From NCBI GenBank assembly GCA_963663395.1, contig OY760226.1, positions 992,001 through 1,056,000 of the forward strand: DNA of 64,000 nt, read 5' to 3'. Made by a program: the position numbers and the translations under genes. Under the pieces are notes generated by a model. The model was not told the origin of the DNA, did not search any database, and saw only the letters and a list, made by a program, of their open reading frames with translations. Source of the DNA: Azophilus sp963663395 (GTDB lineage: Bacteria; Pseudomonadota; Gammaproteobacteria; Pseudomonadales; Azotimanducaceae). Position 1 is the first letter of the stretch. Each line of letters begins with the position of its first letter. Of the stretch, positions 17,231 to 26,502 are shown one piece after another.

Positions 17231-19651
17231 CTACGCGCGCATTTTCGAAGCGCTTGGGTCATACGGGGGCTTTGACAGCAGCCTGGCCGCTCTGCGGCCG
17301 TCAACGAGGTGCACGGAGTACTCACCTGCCGGTGACTCGAGGTACGGCGTCCTGATGTAGCCCAGCGCCAGGCTTTTCCCCACCCGGTGCCCGTAGGCGC
17401 CGGACGTCACGAAGCCGGCGTAGTCCTCACCGAGCCAGATCGGCTCGTAGCCCCAGGCATCGGCTTCGCCGGCATCGATCTCCAGGGCGACCAGCCTGTG
17501 TTCGGGCTCTTCATCGCGGTCGGCAAGCGCAGCCTCACGGCCGATGAAGGCCGCCTTGCCGTAGTCGATCCACCGGTCCATGCCGCACATGACGGGCGTG
17601 TAGTCCGGCGTGAATTCCCGGGACCAGACTCCGAAGCTCTTCTCCATGCCCATCGACACGAGCGCCCGGTTGCCGAACGGCCGAATACCGAACTTGCGCC
17701 CGGCTTCCAGCAGCCGGTCGTAGACGGCGCCGGCAAAGGTAGCCGAAACGTAGATTTCGTAGCCGAGCTCGCCCGTGAACGAGACCCTCGCCACCTGCGC
17801 TTCCGCCAGCCCGACATCCATGCTGCGCACCGACATGAACGGCATCGCGGCGGTGTCGAAATCCCCGTCCGCCACCGACATCATCAGTTCGCGGGATGCG
17901 GGACCGGCGATCGAGATGGCCGTCAGGTCATCGGAGCGATTCCTGAGTTCCACGTCGCTTTCACCCAGGTGCTGCTCGAACCACAGCATGTGGTATTGCT
18001 GCAGGTAGCCGGAGCCGATGATGCGGAAACGGTCGTTGGCGAGGCGCATCAGCGTCAGGTCGCCCTTCATGTGCCCCGACGGCGAAAGCATGGGGCCCAT
18101 GCGCATGCGGCCGACGGCGGGCAGGCGGCCCGCCAGCAGCCGGTTGAGAAAGGCGACGCTGTCCGGCCCCGATACTTCGTACTTGGAGAACGAGGTTCCA
18201 TCGATGATGCCGACACCGGTGGCCACCGCCCGGCATTCCTCGCCGACCGGGTCATGGGAGTTCGAGCGCCGGAAACTCGGCTGCTCGACGGGTTCGGCTT
18301 CCCCCGGTGCAAACCAGAGCGGCACTTCCAGGCCGAATGACGAGCCGAACACGGCGTTCGCCGCCTGTAGCCGGCTGTGCAGGGCCGATGTCTTGAGGGG
18401 GCGCGCGGCAGGCCACTCGTCATTGGGACACAGCAGGTAGAAGCGGTTCTCGTAGAACTCCTTCGCCTTCTCCACCGCGTAGGCGCTCGTCGCATAGGCG
18501 CCGAAACGATTGACGTCCATCGCGAACACATCGCCTTCGGGCTCGCCGTCGATCATCCACTGCGAAAGCGCCAGCGCCACGCCGCTGCCCTGGCTGAATC
18601 CCGCCATGACGCCGCAGCAGGACCAGTAGTTGCGGACGCCCCGTACCGGGCCGACGAGCGGGTTGCCGTCGGGCGCGAAGGTGAAGGGCCCGTTGACGAT
18701 GCGCCGGATTCCGGCTTCGGCCACGGAGGGGAATCGCTCGAAACCCTTTGTCAGGGCATCGGCGATGTCATCGAGCCGCACTTCGAGCAGGTCGGTTTCG
18801 CCGAAGTCCCAGGACGTGCCCTTGACGGACCAGGGCGTGGAGTTCTGCTCGTAGACGCCCAGCAGCACGCCGTTGTGTTCCTGGCGCAGGTACATCTCGC
18901 CATCGAGATCGAGCACCAGCGGCAACTCGCTGTCCCATCCGGCCAGTTCGTCCAGCTCTTCGGTCAGCAGGTAATGGTGCTCCATAGGGACGATGGGCAC
19001 GTGTACGCCGGCCATTGCGCCCACTTCCCGGGCCCAGAGCCCGGCCGCGTTGACGATGTGTTCGCAATGGATGTTTCCCTGGTCGGTAACCACCGTCCAG
19101 GTGCCGTCCGGCTTGTGAATCAGGTCTTCGACCATCGTGTTGACGTAGACCTCGGCGCCCCCCTTGCGGGCTGCCCTGGCCAGCGCCTGTGTCGAACCGT
19201 AGGGGTCGATGTGGCCTTCGTTGGCGTCGAACAGCCCGCCGATCACGCCGGTGGTGTCCATGATCGGGCAGAGCTTCTTTATGTCACCCGGCGTCAGCAG
19301 GTGGCTGTCGATACCGAGTACCCGGTGCTTGGCGTGCTCGTAGTTGATGTTCTCCCAGCGCTCTTCCGTCGCGGCAACCTGGATGCCGCCGGTGACGTGC
19401 ATGCCGACGTCCTGGCCGCTGATCTCTTCCACCTCCCGGTACACCGATATGCCGTAGGCCTGCAGACGTGCCACGTTGGGGTCGCTGTTCATGGCGTGAA
19501 AGCCGCCGGCGGCATGCCAGGTGGACCCGGCGGTGAGCTGCTTGCGCTCGACCAGCACCACGTCGGCCCAGCCCAGTTTGGTCAGGTGATAGAGCACGGC
19601 GGCCCCGACGATGCCGCCGCCGATGACGACGACCCGGGCATGGTCCTTCAT
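17231..19651 (-). CDS. Dimethylglycine-dehydrogenase-like FAD/folate enzyme
   Basis: About 806 residues with the dimethylglycine/sarcosine dehydrogenase layout: an N-terminal FAD-binding DAO domain (VVVIGGGIVG near 8-17), a bridging FAO domain, and a C-terminal GcvT/aminomethyltransferase domain (about 420-790) that in this family passes the oxidised methyl group to tetrahydrofolate. The GSTWHAAGG motif keeps the His (about 46) that carries covalent FAD in mammalian DMGDH. ATG at 19651 was chosen; a TTG nine codons upstream is possible. It follows the propeller-like gene on the same strand. The methyl acceptor logic fits the methylene-THF-reductase-like gene at 23244. The substrate is probably an N-methylated amine or amino acid. 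Confidence 0.9.
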   Translation of the reverse strand: MKDHARVVVIGGGIVGAAVLYHLTKLGWADVVLVERKQLTAGSTWHAAGGFHAMNSDPNVARLQAYGISVYREVEEISGQDVGMHVTGGIQVAATEERWENINYEHAKHRVLGIDSHLLTPGDIKKLCPIMDTTGVIGGLFDANEGHIDPYGSTQALARAARKGGAEVYVNTMVEDLIHKPDGTWTVVTDQGNIHCEHIVNAAGLWAREVGAMAGVHVPIVPMEHHYLLTEELDELAGWDSELPLVLDLDGEMYLRQEHNGVLLGVYEQNSTPWSVKGTSWDFGETDLLEVRLDDIADALTKGFERFPSVAEAGIRRIVNGPFTFAPDGNPLVGPVRGVRNYWSCCGVMAGFSQGSGVALALSQWMIDGEPEGDVFAMDVNRFGAYATSAYAVEKAKEFYENRFYLLCPNDEWPAARPLKTSALHSRLQAANAVFGSSFGLEVPLWFAPGEAEPVEQPSFRRSNSHDPVGEECRAVATGVGIIDGTSFSKYEVSGPDSVAFLNRLLAGRLPAVGRMRMGPMLSPSGHMKGDLTLMRLANDRFRIIGSGYLQQYHMLWFEQHLGESDVELRNRSDDLTAISIAGPASRELMMSVADGDFDTAAMPFMSVRSMDVGLAEAQVARVSFTGELGYEIYVSATFAGAVYDRLLEAGRKFGIRPFGNRALVSMGMEKSFGVWSREFTPDYTPVMCGMDRWIDYGKAAFIGREAALADRDEEPEHRLVALEIDAGEADAWGYEPIWLGEDYAGFVTSGAYGHRVGKSLALGYIRTPYLESPAGEYSVHLVDGRRAARLLSKPPYDPSASKMRA

Positions 19652-19776
19652 GGCAGACAACCGCTGTTCATCGGCCAACGGGGCTACGTTGCAGCCCGAC
19701 TGGAAAACAGCGACCGGGAGAGAGTTTGACTCGTTTCACAGCTTATCCAGGCAAAGACGAGGTCTAACAGCTTATA

Positions 19777-20715
19777 TCAGCCTGTGAACGGCCAGGGCGC
19801 GAGGCCGTGAATGGCGTTGCGAATGTCCATGGAAAGATTGACGGAGGCCACTCGCTGTCGAGACTGGAAATCGTACAGGCTGATGGTGGACGGTGACGAG
19901 CCGGCGGCCACGAACCGGTCGCCGACCGCGCACAGGCCGCGGGCGAACCCCTGGCGCAGGTCGCCGGTATCTTCCTTGGCGGTGAACTCGATCTCCACCT
20001 CGGCGAAAGACGCCGTCTTGAACGCAAGGCTGGCGCCATCGCGCCCCGCGTAGCGCACGCAGTCGCTGTCCGTGTCGTTCAGCAGCACGCCCTCGCGAAA
20101 CGGGCGGGCGTTGTGCACCTCCCCCGGCAGCGAGCAGACCACCGATACGTCCATTTCGTTGCCCAGGTGCAGCAGCGCCTCGGTGCGCAGGCCGCTGAAA
20201 TAGATGCCGGTACCGTCCACGTGAACCATGTTGATGTGATAGTCGTTGACCGGCACCGGGCCCATGTTCGAGCGCGGGTCGAAGGTGTGGCCGGTCCACC
20301 GGCCGTGCTGCCGGATCAGGTGATAGCCCCAGACGTACTCCCGGGTGCCCAGGTCGAAGGCGAGCAGGCTGTCGAAACCCGGCGAGGTCAGGAAAACCTT
20401 GTCCTCGTAGCGGCAGATCTCGTGGCAGTCGTCCAGGTAGCGGTTGCGGCTGAACGTCTTGATCGTGAAGCCGGGGTCGCAGCGGAACAGCACATCGCTG
20501 CCGGCGATCAGCACGTCTTCGTCGCTGACGGCGATGCCGCGCAGCCCCCGGTCGCCGCTGGCGCCTTCGAAGTCCATGTCGCCCGAGTTCCAGTCGAAGA
20601 GTTGATCAACGGTGCGCTCTTCGAAATCGACGACGAACACACCGCCCTCGCTCTTGTCCCTGTGCGTGCCGCGCACTACCGATGTGGCGACGAGCCTTGG
20701 CAGTCTTGTCGTCAT
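19777..20715 (-). CDS. Propeller-like protein of unknown function
   Basis: About 312 residues without a signal peptide. It is rich in short beta segments repeating a 'value, blade, turn' rhythm (VFVVDFEERT, VLIAGSDVLF, VFLTSPGFDSLLAFDLG, GVLLNDTDSD, FVAAGSSPSTISLYDF), which suggests a beta-propeller. No family is named with confidence. ATG at 20715 was taken because the 30 codons upstream are low-complexity and unlike the rest. It is divergently transcribed from the hydroxylase at 20871 and runs toward the DMGDH-like gene. Conserved His in HEICRYED, DYHINMVHVDG and HNARPF may bind metal, which is inference. Confidence 0.7.
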   Translation of the reverse strand: MTTRLPRLVATSVVRGTHRDKSEGGVFVVDFEERTVDQLFDWNSGDMDFEGASGDRGLRGIAVSDEDVLIAGSDVLFRCDPGFTIKTFSRNRYLDDCHEICRYEDKVFLTSPGFDSLLAFDLGTREYVWGYHLIRQHGRWTGHTFDPRSNMGPVPVNDYHINMVHVDGTGIYFSGLRTEALLHLGNEMDVSVVCSLPGEVHNARPFREGVLLNDTDSDCVRYAGRDGASLAFKTASFAEVEIEFTAKEDTGDLRQGFARGLCAVGDRFVAAGSSPSTISLYDFQSRQRVASVNLSMDIRNAIHGLAPWPFTG

Positions 20716-20870
20716 GGCGTGCTCAACGCCTGCCGCGACCGGTTGCGCCGGTGGTCGACGCATGGCGTGGTTCGCCCGAAGCGGGTGCCTGGTGCCCGTT
20801 TGCATTCATGGGTGGCCGAACATAGGCTGGCATCGGAAGAAATTCAGCCTATTTTACATCGCCTGCCACC

Positions 20871-21524
20871 ATGGACATCGAGGAACCGCTGCGCGATCTG
20901 GGCACCGTCGACGCCACTGCGTTGCGCGATGTCATCCTGGCCCAGGAGGAGATCGCCTGGAGCGAAGACCGGTCCCGCCAGGAGTCGTTCTATGTGCACG
21001 ACCAGACCCGGTCGATCGTGATGATCGCGGTGGACGACGATTCCTGGCCGTCGGGCGAGGTCAGCCGCGGGCCCGGTTGGAACCGCATCGCAAAAGCCGC
21101 CCTGCCGGTGATGCAGAAAATCGTCACCGCCCACTATCCCGAAGGCGGCGAAGTCATCCGCGCGATCGCGGCAAACCTCGAGGCCGGCAGCAGAATCCGG
21201 GCGCACAGCGACATTCACCAATCGTTCCACTGCGCACACCGCATCCACGTACCCATCACGACCAACCCCAAGGTCTGGTACACCATTCACGGCCGCCCGT
21301 TCCAGCTCAAGCCCGGCAACGCCTTCGAGATCAACAACCAGGCGCAGCACAGCGTCACCAACCGCGGAACCGGGGACCGCATCACCTTCATCTTCGACTA
21401 CATCCCCCCCGGCCCGCTGGCCTACGACCCCGGCCACGGCCGGAAAAGGCCCGAAAACCTGAGCATCCAACCCCCCGGCCTGGCATTCCGCGTTCCGCCC
21501 GAAATACCGGTTGCCGACAACTGA
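20871..21524 (+). CDS. Aspartyl/asparaginyl beta-hydroxylase-like protein
   Basis: A 217-residue single-domain Fe(II)/2-oxoglutarate dioxygenase of the Asp/Asn hydroxylase family. The iron facial triad is visible as His112-x-Asp114 (AHSDIH) and His160 (NNQAQHSV), with Arg170 as the likely 2-oxoglutarate contact. It matches the C-terminal half of the fusion at 15816 in motif order and spacing. It is the first gene of the plus-strand run hydroxylase-halogenase-MTHFR-sulfotransferase, divergent from the propeller gene across a 155-bp gap. The Pro-rich C-terminal tail (about 180-217) is extra. The substrate is unknown; a peptide or amino acid beta-carbon is the family precedent. Confidence 0.85.
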   Translation: MDIEEPLRDLGTVDATALRDVILAQEEIAWSEDRSRQESFYVHDQTRSIVMIAVDDDSWPSGEVSRGPGWNRIAKAALPVMQKIVTAHYPEGGEVIRAIAANLEAGSRIRAHSDIHQSFHCAHRIHVPITTNPKVWYTIHGRPFQLKPGNAFEINNQAQHSVTNRGTGDRITFIFDYIPPGPLAYDPGHGRKRPENLSIQPPGLAFRVPPEIPVADN

Positions 21525-21631
21525 ACGCCATGCGAACTCGCTGCCGGATATGGGCGAATCCTCCCAAGAACGACTATGCCGCAAGCCCGCCCGGCGTCCG
21601 TCCGGCAGAACCCCGGTAACAGGTCCGTAGC

Positions 21632-23233
21632 GTGCAGGCAAAACGCGTACTGGTGGTCGGGGGCGGTTCTGCAGGCTGGACGGCGGCGGCTTATCTCAAT
21701 GCCGCACTGAACGTCGGCAATGGAAAAGCCGCGCACGTGGCGCTGGTCGAGTCGCCGGACGTGCCCCGCATCGGCGTCGGCGAAGCGACGGTGCCGAACA
21801 TCAACCGCACGCTGGCCATGATCGGCATCGACGAACTGGACTTCATGAAAAACGTCGACGCCACCTTCAAGGCATCGATCCGGTTCGTGAACTGGCTCGA
21901 CGACAAACGCCGCTTCTATCACCACCCATTCAGCCGTTTCGGCGCGGGTTTGCGAGACGACGCCGGCCGACGCTGGCTCATGAGCGACCGCTCCGTTCCC
22001 TACATGAACACCGTCTCCGCGCAACCGGTGCTGTGCGAAATGGGCCTCGCGCCAAAGGCGTTCGACCAGCCGGACCTGGGCATACCGGTGGGCTACGCCT
22101 TCCACATGAATGCGCTGAAGTACGCGGACTATCTGCGCGACTTCTCCACCGCCCGCGGGGTCGCCCATCATCTCGAGCACGTGACCGACATCGAGACGGC
22201 CGAGGACGGCAGCATCGCCGCACTCGCGACCCGCGGCGGCCGGCGCCTGGAAGCGGACCTGTTCATCGACTGCACGGGCTTTGCCTCCATCCTGATCGAA
22301 AAGACGCTGGGCGTCGGCTGGGTCGACTTCTCCCCGTGGCTGCTCTGCGACCGCGCCCTGGTGATGCCGGTGCCCTATGAAACCCACTATCCCGGGTCCG
22401 TCCGTCCGCACACCCAGGCGACGGCTCTTTCGGCCGGCTGGGTCTGGGACATTCCATTGCAGAACCGGCGCGGCGTCGGCTATGTCCATTCGAGCGCGTT
22501 CATCAGCGAAGACGATGCCGAGCGGGAGCTTCGCGCCTACGAGGGCAGCCATGCCGGGCGCCTCGACACCCGGCTGGTGCGCTTCAAGGTCGGTGTGCGG
22601 GAGAAACTCTGGCACAGGAACTGCGTGGCCATGGGGCTGGCCGGCGGCTTCCTGGAACCGCTGGAGTCGACGGGCCTGTACCTGAACGAGATCGCCGCGG
22701 AACTGCTCACCGAGCATTTCCCCCGTGGCAACGACATGGAACCGCTGGCATTCCGGTTCAACCGCCTCATGCGCAATCGCTACTACGAGATCCTCGACTT
22801 TATCAACATGCACTATTGCCTGACGCGCAGGACGGATACGGCATTCTGGCGCGAGGTCGGCCGGCCGGAACGTATCAACGACAGGTTGCGCGCGAAGCTC
22901 GACTTCTGGCGCATCAAGCCCCCGAGCGCCTCCGACTTCGTCGATCAGTTCCTGCCGGGCCAGGCGGACGGATCGCCCGGCCAGGCGACCGGTGCCGTCG
23001 ATGCCCGGTGTCCCATCGATACGGGCAGGCTCTGGAACCACCACAGCTACGAAGCCATCCTGTACGGCATGGATTTCCTGAGTGACGAATGCGATCGGTG
23101 GTTTGGCCGATCACGCCCGCGGCCGGCGATTCACAGGCAGGTAATCGACGGGATCCAGACCGCGCAGGAGAAGCTGCCCCCGCACGATGTCTGGCTGAAG
23201 CGCATGGTCGGCATGCCGGATTACCGGGCCTGA
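21632..23233 (+). CDS. Flavin-dependent tryptophan-halogenase-like protein
   Basis: A 533-residue FADH2-dependent halogenase-type monooxygenase. It has the FAD GxGxxG (VVGGGSAGW, about 8-16), Lys80 in ATFK at the position of the catalytic PrnA Lys79, the WxWxIP signature (GWVWDIPL, about 268-275) that separates halogenases from hydroxylases, and the FLEPLEST segment (about 340-347) with the active-site Glu. It would form a halogen-Lys electrophile and halogenate an indole or other aromatic. GTG start. It lies 107 bp after the hydroxylase and 10 bp before the MTHFR-like gene. Family members beside TonB receptors are common in marine Proteobacteria and mostly have unknown substrates. Confidence 0.9.
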   Translation: MQAKRVLVVGGGSAGWTAAAYLNAALNVGNGKAAHVALVESPDVPRIGVGEATVPNINRTLAMIGIDELDFMKNVDATFKASIRFVNWLDDKRRFYHHPFSRFGAGLRDDAGRRWLMSDRSVPYMNTVSAQPVLCEMGLAPKAFDQPDLGIPVGYAFHMNALKYADYLRDFSTARGVAHHLEHVTDIETAEDGSIAALATRGGRRLEADLFIDCTGFASILIEKTLGVGWVDFSPWLLCDRALVMPVPYETHYPGSVRPHTQATALSAGWVWDIPLQNRRGVGYVHSSAFISEDDAERELRAYEGSHAGRLDTRLVRFKVGVREKLWHRNCVAMGLAGGFLEPLESTGLYLNEIAAELLTEHFPRGNDMEPLAFRFNRLMRNRYYEILDFINMHYCLTRRTDTAFWREVGRPERINDRLRAKLDFWRIKPPSASDFVDQFLPGQADGSPGQATGAVDARCPIDTGRLWNHHSYEAILYGMDFLSDECDRWFGRSRPRPAIHRQVIDGIQTAQEKLPPHDVWLKRMVGMPDYRA

Positions 23234-23243
23234 AGGGATGCCG

Positions 23244-24122
23244 ATGACGTTCAACGATGCCCTGAAAACCAGGGACTTCACGGTGACAGGCCAGTTGAAC
23301 CTCGCCAACGCCCCGGATGCCGGATCGCTGCTTCAGCAGGGCGAGACGCTGCGCCCGGCGGTCGATGCGGTGCAACTGCTCGATGCCAAGCAACCGCACA
23401 TCTCGGGAGTTGCCGCCGCCGCCCTGCTGATCGGCAACGGCGTCGACCCGGTCGTCCACATGAACTGCCGCGACCGCAATCGCCTGGCGCTGCAGAAAGA
23501 TCTTCTCGGCGCCGCGGCGCTCGGCGTCAACAGCGTGCTGATCGCCCGTGGCGCGAAGATTCCGAAAAGCGCCAGGGTGGGGGTGCGCAACGTTTTCGAT
23601 ACCCCCGCGCTCGAGTTCATGGCCTACATCCAGGGCCTGAAGCAGGATGAAGACGAGAAACGGCTCTCGCCCGACTTCCTGATCGGCGCCAACGCGGAGA
23701 TGTTCAAGCCGGAAGCCGACTGGGAGCCGAAGAACCTGATCCGCAAATGCGATGCCGGCGCCAACTTCGTGCAGTTGCAGATCTGCTTCGACATGAACGT
23801 TGCCCGCAGGTACATGGCCCGCATCGTCGCCGCGAAGCTGACGCACCGGGCCAGCTTCATCATGGGGCTTTCCCCGCTGCCGTCGGCCGAGGCAGCGCGC
23901 TGGATCCGGGAAAACGTCAAGGGCGCCCTGGTTCCGGATGCGATCGTCAGTCGCCTGGAGCGGGCCTCGGACCCGGAAAGCGAGGGCGTCGACATCTGCG
24001 CGGCGCTGCTCCGGGAGGCCGCCACAATTCCCGGCGTCTCCGGCGCCAACCTGTTGACGCTGGGAAACCTCGAAACGATTCCGGCGGCAGTCGCAGCGTC
24101 CGGCCTGCGCTCGTGCGCATGA
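23244..24122 (+). CDS. Methylenetetrahydrofolate-reductase-like protein
   Basis: A 292-residue TIM-barrel protein of the MTHFR family, which interconverts 5,10-methylene-THF and 5-methyl-THF using FAD. Visible features are the N-terminal strand TGQLNLANAPDAG, the VVHMNCRDRNRLALQKDLLGA region and the FLIGANAEMFKPEAD / FVQLQICFDM strands. ATG at 23244 was chosen over ATG at 23238 because the AAGGGA ribosome site then has normal spacing. It lies between the halogenase and the sulfotransferase in one operon. A folate enzyme here fits the DMGDH-like and BHMT-like genes in the window. It is shorter and more divergent than housekeeping MetF, so a specialised role is likely. Confidence 0.82.
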   Translation: MTFNDALKTRDFTVTGQLNLANAPDAGSLLQQGETLRPAVDAVQLLDAKQPHISGVAAAALLIGNGVDPVVHMNCRDRNRLALQKDLLGAAALGVNSVLIARGAKIPKSARVGVRNVFDTPALEFMAYIQGLKQDEDEKRLSPDFLIGANAEMFKPEADWEPKNLIRKCDAGANFVQLQICFDMNVARRYMARIVAAKLTHRASFIMGLSPLPSAEAARWIRENVKGALVPDAIVSRLERASDPESEGVDICAALLREAATIPGVSGANLLTLGNLETIPAAVAASGLRSCA

Positions 24123-24143
24123 CCTGCAGCGGGGAGAAATCCA

Positions 24144-26168
24144 ATTTCGCGTTTTAGCGCAAAGCGGTTTCAGGAAGCGCAGCGCCTTCTGCAGGGCGGT
24201 GAAGCGGCACCTGCCGAAGCGATTTGTGCGGACGTTCTGAGCGGGCAGCCCAACGACGCCAACTTCCTGTGCCTGTCGGCCCGCGCACTGGTCAAGCTCG
24301 GCCGCTACCAGGATGCCGATGAGCGCATCGAGCGGGCCCTGTCCCTCTACCCGAAATTCGCCCGTCCCCACGAGGTGCGCGGAGAGCTTCTGGCCGCGCA
24401 AGGCCAGGTGCAGGACGCCGTCGATGCGCTACGCAAGGCACTGCAACTCGACCCCAAGCGGCAAAATGCCCGGGTGCGGCTCGGGCAGTTGCTGCTGGTG
24501 CTGGGCGAGGTGGACGAAGCCCGGGCGTTGAAGTCCGAATTCATGGAACTCGACCAGGACAACCAGGATATCGCGCAAGCGGCGGAACTCGAAAAGCAGG
24601 AGAAATTCGCCGAAGCCGAGAAGATCTACCGCAGGATTCTGACCCGTCACCCGGACAACGTCACCGCCATGCGCCTGTGGGCACGGCTGGGGGTCCGCGA
24701 GAAGCGCCACGCCGAAGCGGAGGTGCTGTTGCAGCAGGCGGTGAAGGTGGCGCCGGGTTTCAGCGGCGCCTGGTCCGACCTGTGCGGCGCGCAGCTCGAG
24801 CAGGAGAAGTACGACAGCGCTGCCGAAAGCGCGCGGCAACTGGCCAGGCTGAAGCCCAACTCGGCCGAAGGTCACGTGTGGCTGGCTGCGGTTACCGCGG
24901 CGGAGGGGGATCACGCCGGTGCCGTGAGGCATTACGACAGGGCGCTGGAAGTGGAACCCGATTACTCCGGGGCCATGTGCGGCAAGGGCAACGCGCTGCG
25001 CACGATCGGCGATCAGGAAGGCGCGATCGCCGCCTATCGAAGCAGCATCGAGGCGCGCCCGCTGTATGCGGAGGCGTACTGGAGCCTGGCAAACCTGAAG
25101 ACGTTCCGGTTCGAGGAGCGGGAGGTCCAGGCCATGCTGGCGCTGCTCGACGATGATCGCATCACGCCGGATGGCCAGGTGCAGTTGAACAATGCGCTGG
25201 GCCTGGAATTCGAGGCGCGCGAAGACTACAGGAAGGCGTTCGAATTCTTCGACCATGGCTGCATGGTGCGCCGCGAGCAGGAGTTCTACGATCGCGTCGA
25301 GAACGAAGAGCGCACCGACCTGGCGATCGAGGCATTCTCAAGGCAGTTTCTCGGCGACAACGCGGGTCACGGCTGCCCCGATCCCGCGCCCATATTCATC
25401 GTCGGCCTGCCGCGTTCGGGCTCGACGCTGCTGGAACAGGTGCTGTCCAGTCACTCCCGGGTTGACGGCACCCACGAACTGCCCGATCTCGGAAGAATCG
25501 TCCGCTCCAGACCGGTGTTGGTGGACCCGCCCGCCCGTTATCCGGCTTCCGTAGTCAATCTCGATGCCAGTGAGTTTCGGCAGATGGGCGTTGACTACAT
25601 CGAGCGCAGCCGCCGGCACCGGGCCGAGGCGCCGCTGTTCACGGACAAGAACCCCAACAACTTCGTGCACGTAGGCCTGCTGCACCTGATGCTGCCCAAC
25701 GCGAAGATCGTCAATGCCCGTCGCCATCCGCTGGACAGTTGCTTCGGCAGTTACAAGCAACTGTTTGCGGCGGGGCAGCCGTTTACCTACGACCTGGTCG
25801 AACTGGGCGAATACTACCTGCAGTACCAGCGGTTGATGGACCACTGGCACCGGGTGCTGCCCGGCAAGGTGCTCGACGTTCAATACGAAGCAGTGGTTGG
25901 CGACCTTGAGGGCCAGGTGCGGCGGATACTCGACCATTGCGGCCTGGAGTTCGAAGAGTCCTGCCTCAGGTTCCACGAGACGGAACGTTCCGTGAAATCG
26001 GCGAGTTCCGAGCAGGTTCGAAGGCCGATCTATTCCAGTTCCGTCAACCTCTGGCGGCGCTATGAGCAGCATCTCGGGCCGCTGATCGAGACACTAGAGC
26101 CGCTCCTGGCGACGCTTCCCGAAGCCGACCGGCCGGCAAGTCTTTCCCGGCAGGCCGCGCGGGATTGA
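24144..26168 (+). CDS. TPR-repeat sulfotransferase (unusual start)
   Basis: About 674 residues. The N-terminal half (about 1-400) is a run of TPR helices (A-x2-L-G-P spacing, for example around RYQDADERIERAL and GDHAGAVRHYDRALEVEPDY). The C-terminal half is a sulfotransferase: FIVGLPRSGSTLLEQVLSSH (about 418-437) is the PAPS loop, and IVNARRHPLDSCFGSY (about 523-538) carries the 3'-phosphate Arg and Ser. TPR homology extends upstream of the first standard codon in frame (GTG at 24375) to about 24160. The only start with a good ribosome site is ATT at 24144 after GGGGAG. Otherwise a one-base shift in the T4 run at 24152-24155 would join ATG 24119. The gene follows the MTHFR-like gene closely; the palindrome at 26173 follows its stop. 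Confidence 0.82.
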   Translation: MSRFSAKRFQEAQRLLQGGEAAPAEAICADVLSGQPNDANFLCLSARALVKLGRYQDADERIERALSLYPKFARPHEVRGELLAAQGQVQDAVDALRKALQLDPKRQNARVRLGQLLLVLGEVDEARALKSEFMELDQDNQDIAQAAELEKQEKFAEAEKIYRRILTRHPDNVTAMRLWARLGVREKRHAEAEVLLQQAVKVAPGFSGAWSDLCGAQLEQEKYDSAAESARQLARLKPNSAEGHVWLAAVTAAEGDHAGAVRHYDRALEVEPDYSGAMCGKGNALRTIGDQEGAIAAYRSSIEARPLYAEAYWSLANLKTFRFEEREVQAMLALLDDDRITPDGQVQLNNALGLEFEAREDYRKAFEFFDHGCMVRREQEFYDRVENEERTDLAIEAFSRQFLGDNAGHGCPDPAPIFIVGLPRSGSTLLEQVLSSHSRVDGTHELPDLGRIVRSRPVLVDPPARYPASVVNLDASEFRQMGVDYIERSRRHRAEAPLFTDKNPNNFVHVGLLHLMLPNAKIVNARRHPLDSCFGSYKQLFAAGQPFTYDLVELGEYYLQYQRLMDHWHRVLPGKVLDVQYEAVVGDLEGQVRRILDHCGLEFEESCLRFHETERSVKSASSEQVRRPIYSSSVNLWRRYEQHLGPLIETLEPLLATLPEADRPASLSRQAARD

Positions 26169-26172
26169 GGCA

Positions 26173-26231
26173 CGGGACAATGGGGTCGGAGTCAATTTGC
26201 CGGGCAAATTGACTCCGACCCCATTGTCCCG
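26173..26231. repeat. Long palindromic repeat, copy 2
   Basis: A perfect 59-bp palindrome with 29-bp arms and a single central base at 26202, starting 5 bp after the sulfotransferase stop. It has the same core as copies at 15582 and 58507 but different outer arm bases (CGGGACAATGGGGTCGG), matched on both sides. Confidence 0.95.
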
Positions 26232-26256
26232 ATCATCTGGAAGAAGTGGCAGGGAG

Positions 26257-26271
26257 TTATACAATATATAA
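26257..26271 (-). promoter_or_regulatory. Candidate operator A (TTATA-N5-TATAA)
   Basis: TTATACAATATATAA; on the minus strand it reads TTATA-TATTG-TATAA, a perfect half-site pair. Similar sites lie at 26341, 36241 and 36386, near the IclR gene and the paralogue operon. IclR binding is inferred only. Confidence 0.5.
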
Positions 26272-26340
26272 GAGTCTTGGCGTATTTGTCGCACGTAGCG
26301 ATTAATTCAATGGCACGACCTTGTTGAACAATCTCGAGCG

Positions 26341-26355
26341 TTTCATATTGTATAA
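26341..26355 (+). promoter_or_regulatory. Candidate operator B
   Basis: TTTCA-TATTG-TATAA, the same centre and right half as operator A, 17 bp upstream of the -35 box of the receptor promoter. This position suits activation or repression of the receptor gene. Confidence 0.5.
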
Positions 26356-26371
26356 CTAAGTCTGGAGCCAA

Positions 26372-26401
26372 TTGTATTGCTCCGGGCTATGCGCCTATAA
26401 T
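26372..26401 (+). promoter_or_regulatory. Promoter of TonB receptor gene
   Basis: TTGTAT (26372-26377) and TATAAT (26396-26401) with an 18-bp spacer form a good sigma-70-type promoter in otherwise GC-rich DNA. A leader of about 95 nt would precede the receptor start. The rest of the 331-bp gap holds the palindrome and operators A and B. Confidence 0.6.
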
Positions 26402-26502
26402 CGAATCGAAGCAAGTTTGCTTGCCAGGGGCCGGGTAATGACGCTGACCCTGAAGCGGTTGGCCAAATATCGCCCCGTCTCGTTCACGAAGGGGAGTCGA
26501 TG

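Noticed and set aside
26173..26231. Palindromes considered as simple Rho-independent terminators
   Set aside because: Arms of 24-29 bp without T-runs, and one copy lies upstream of a gene, so terminator function alone does not explain them.
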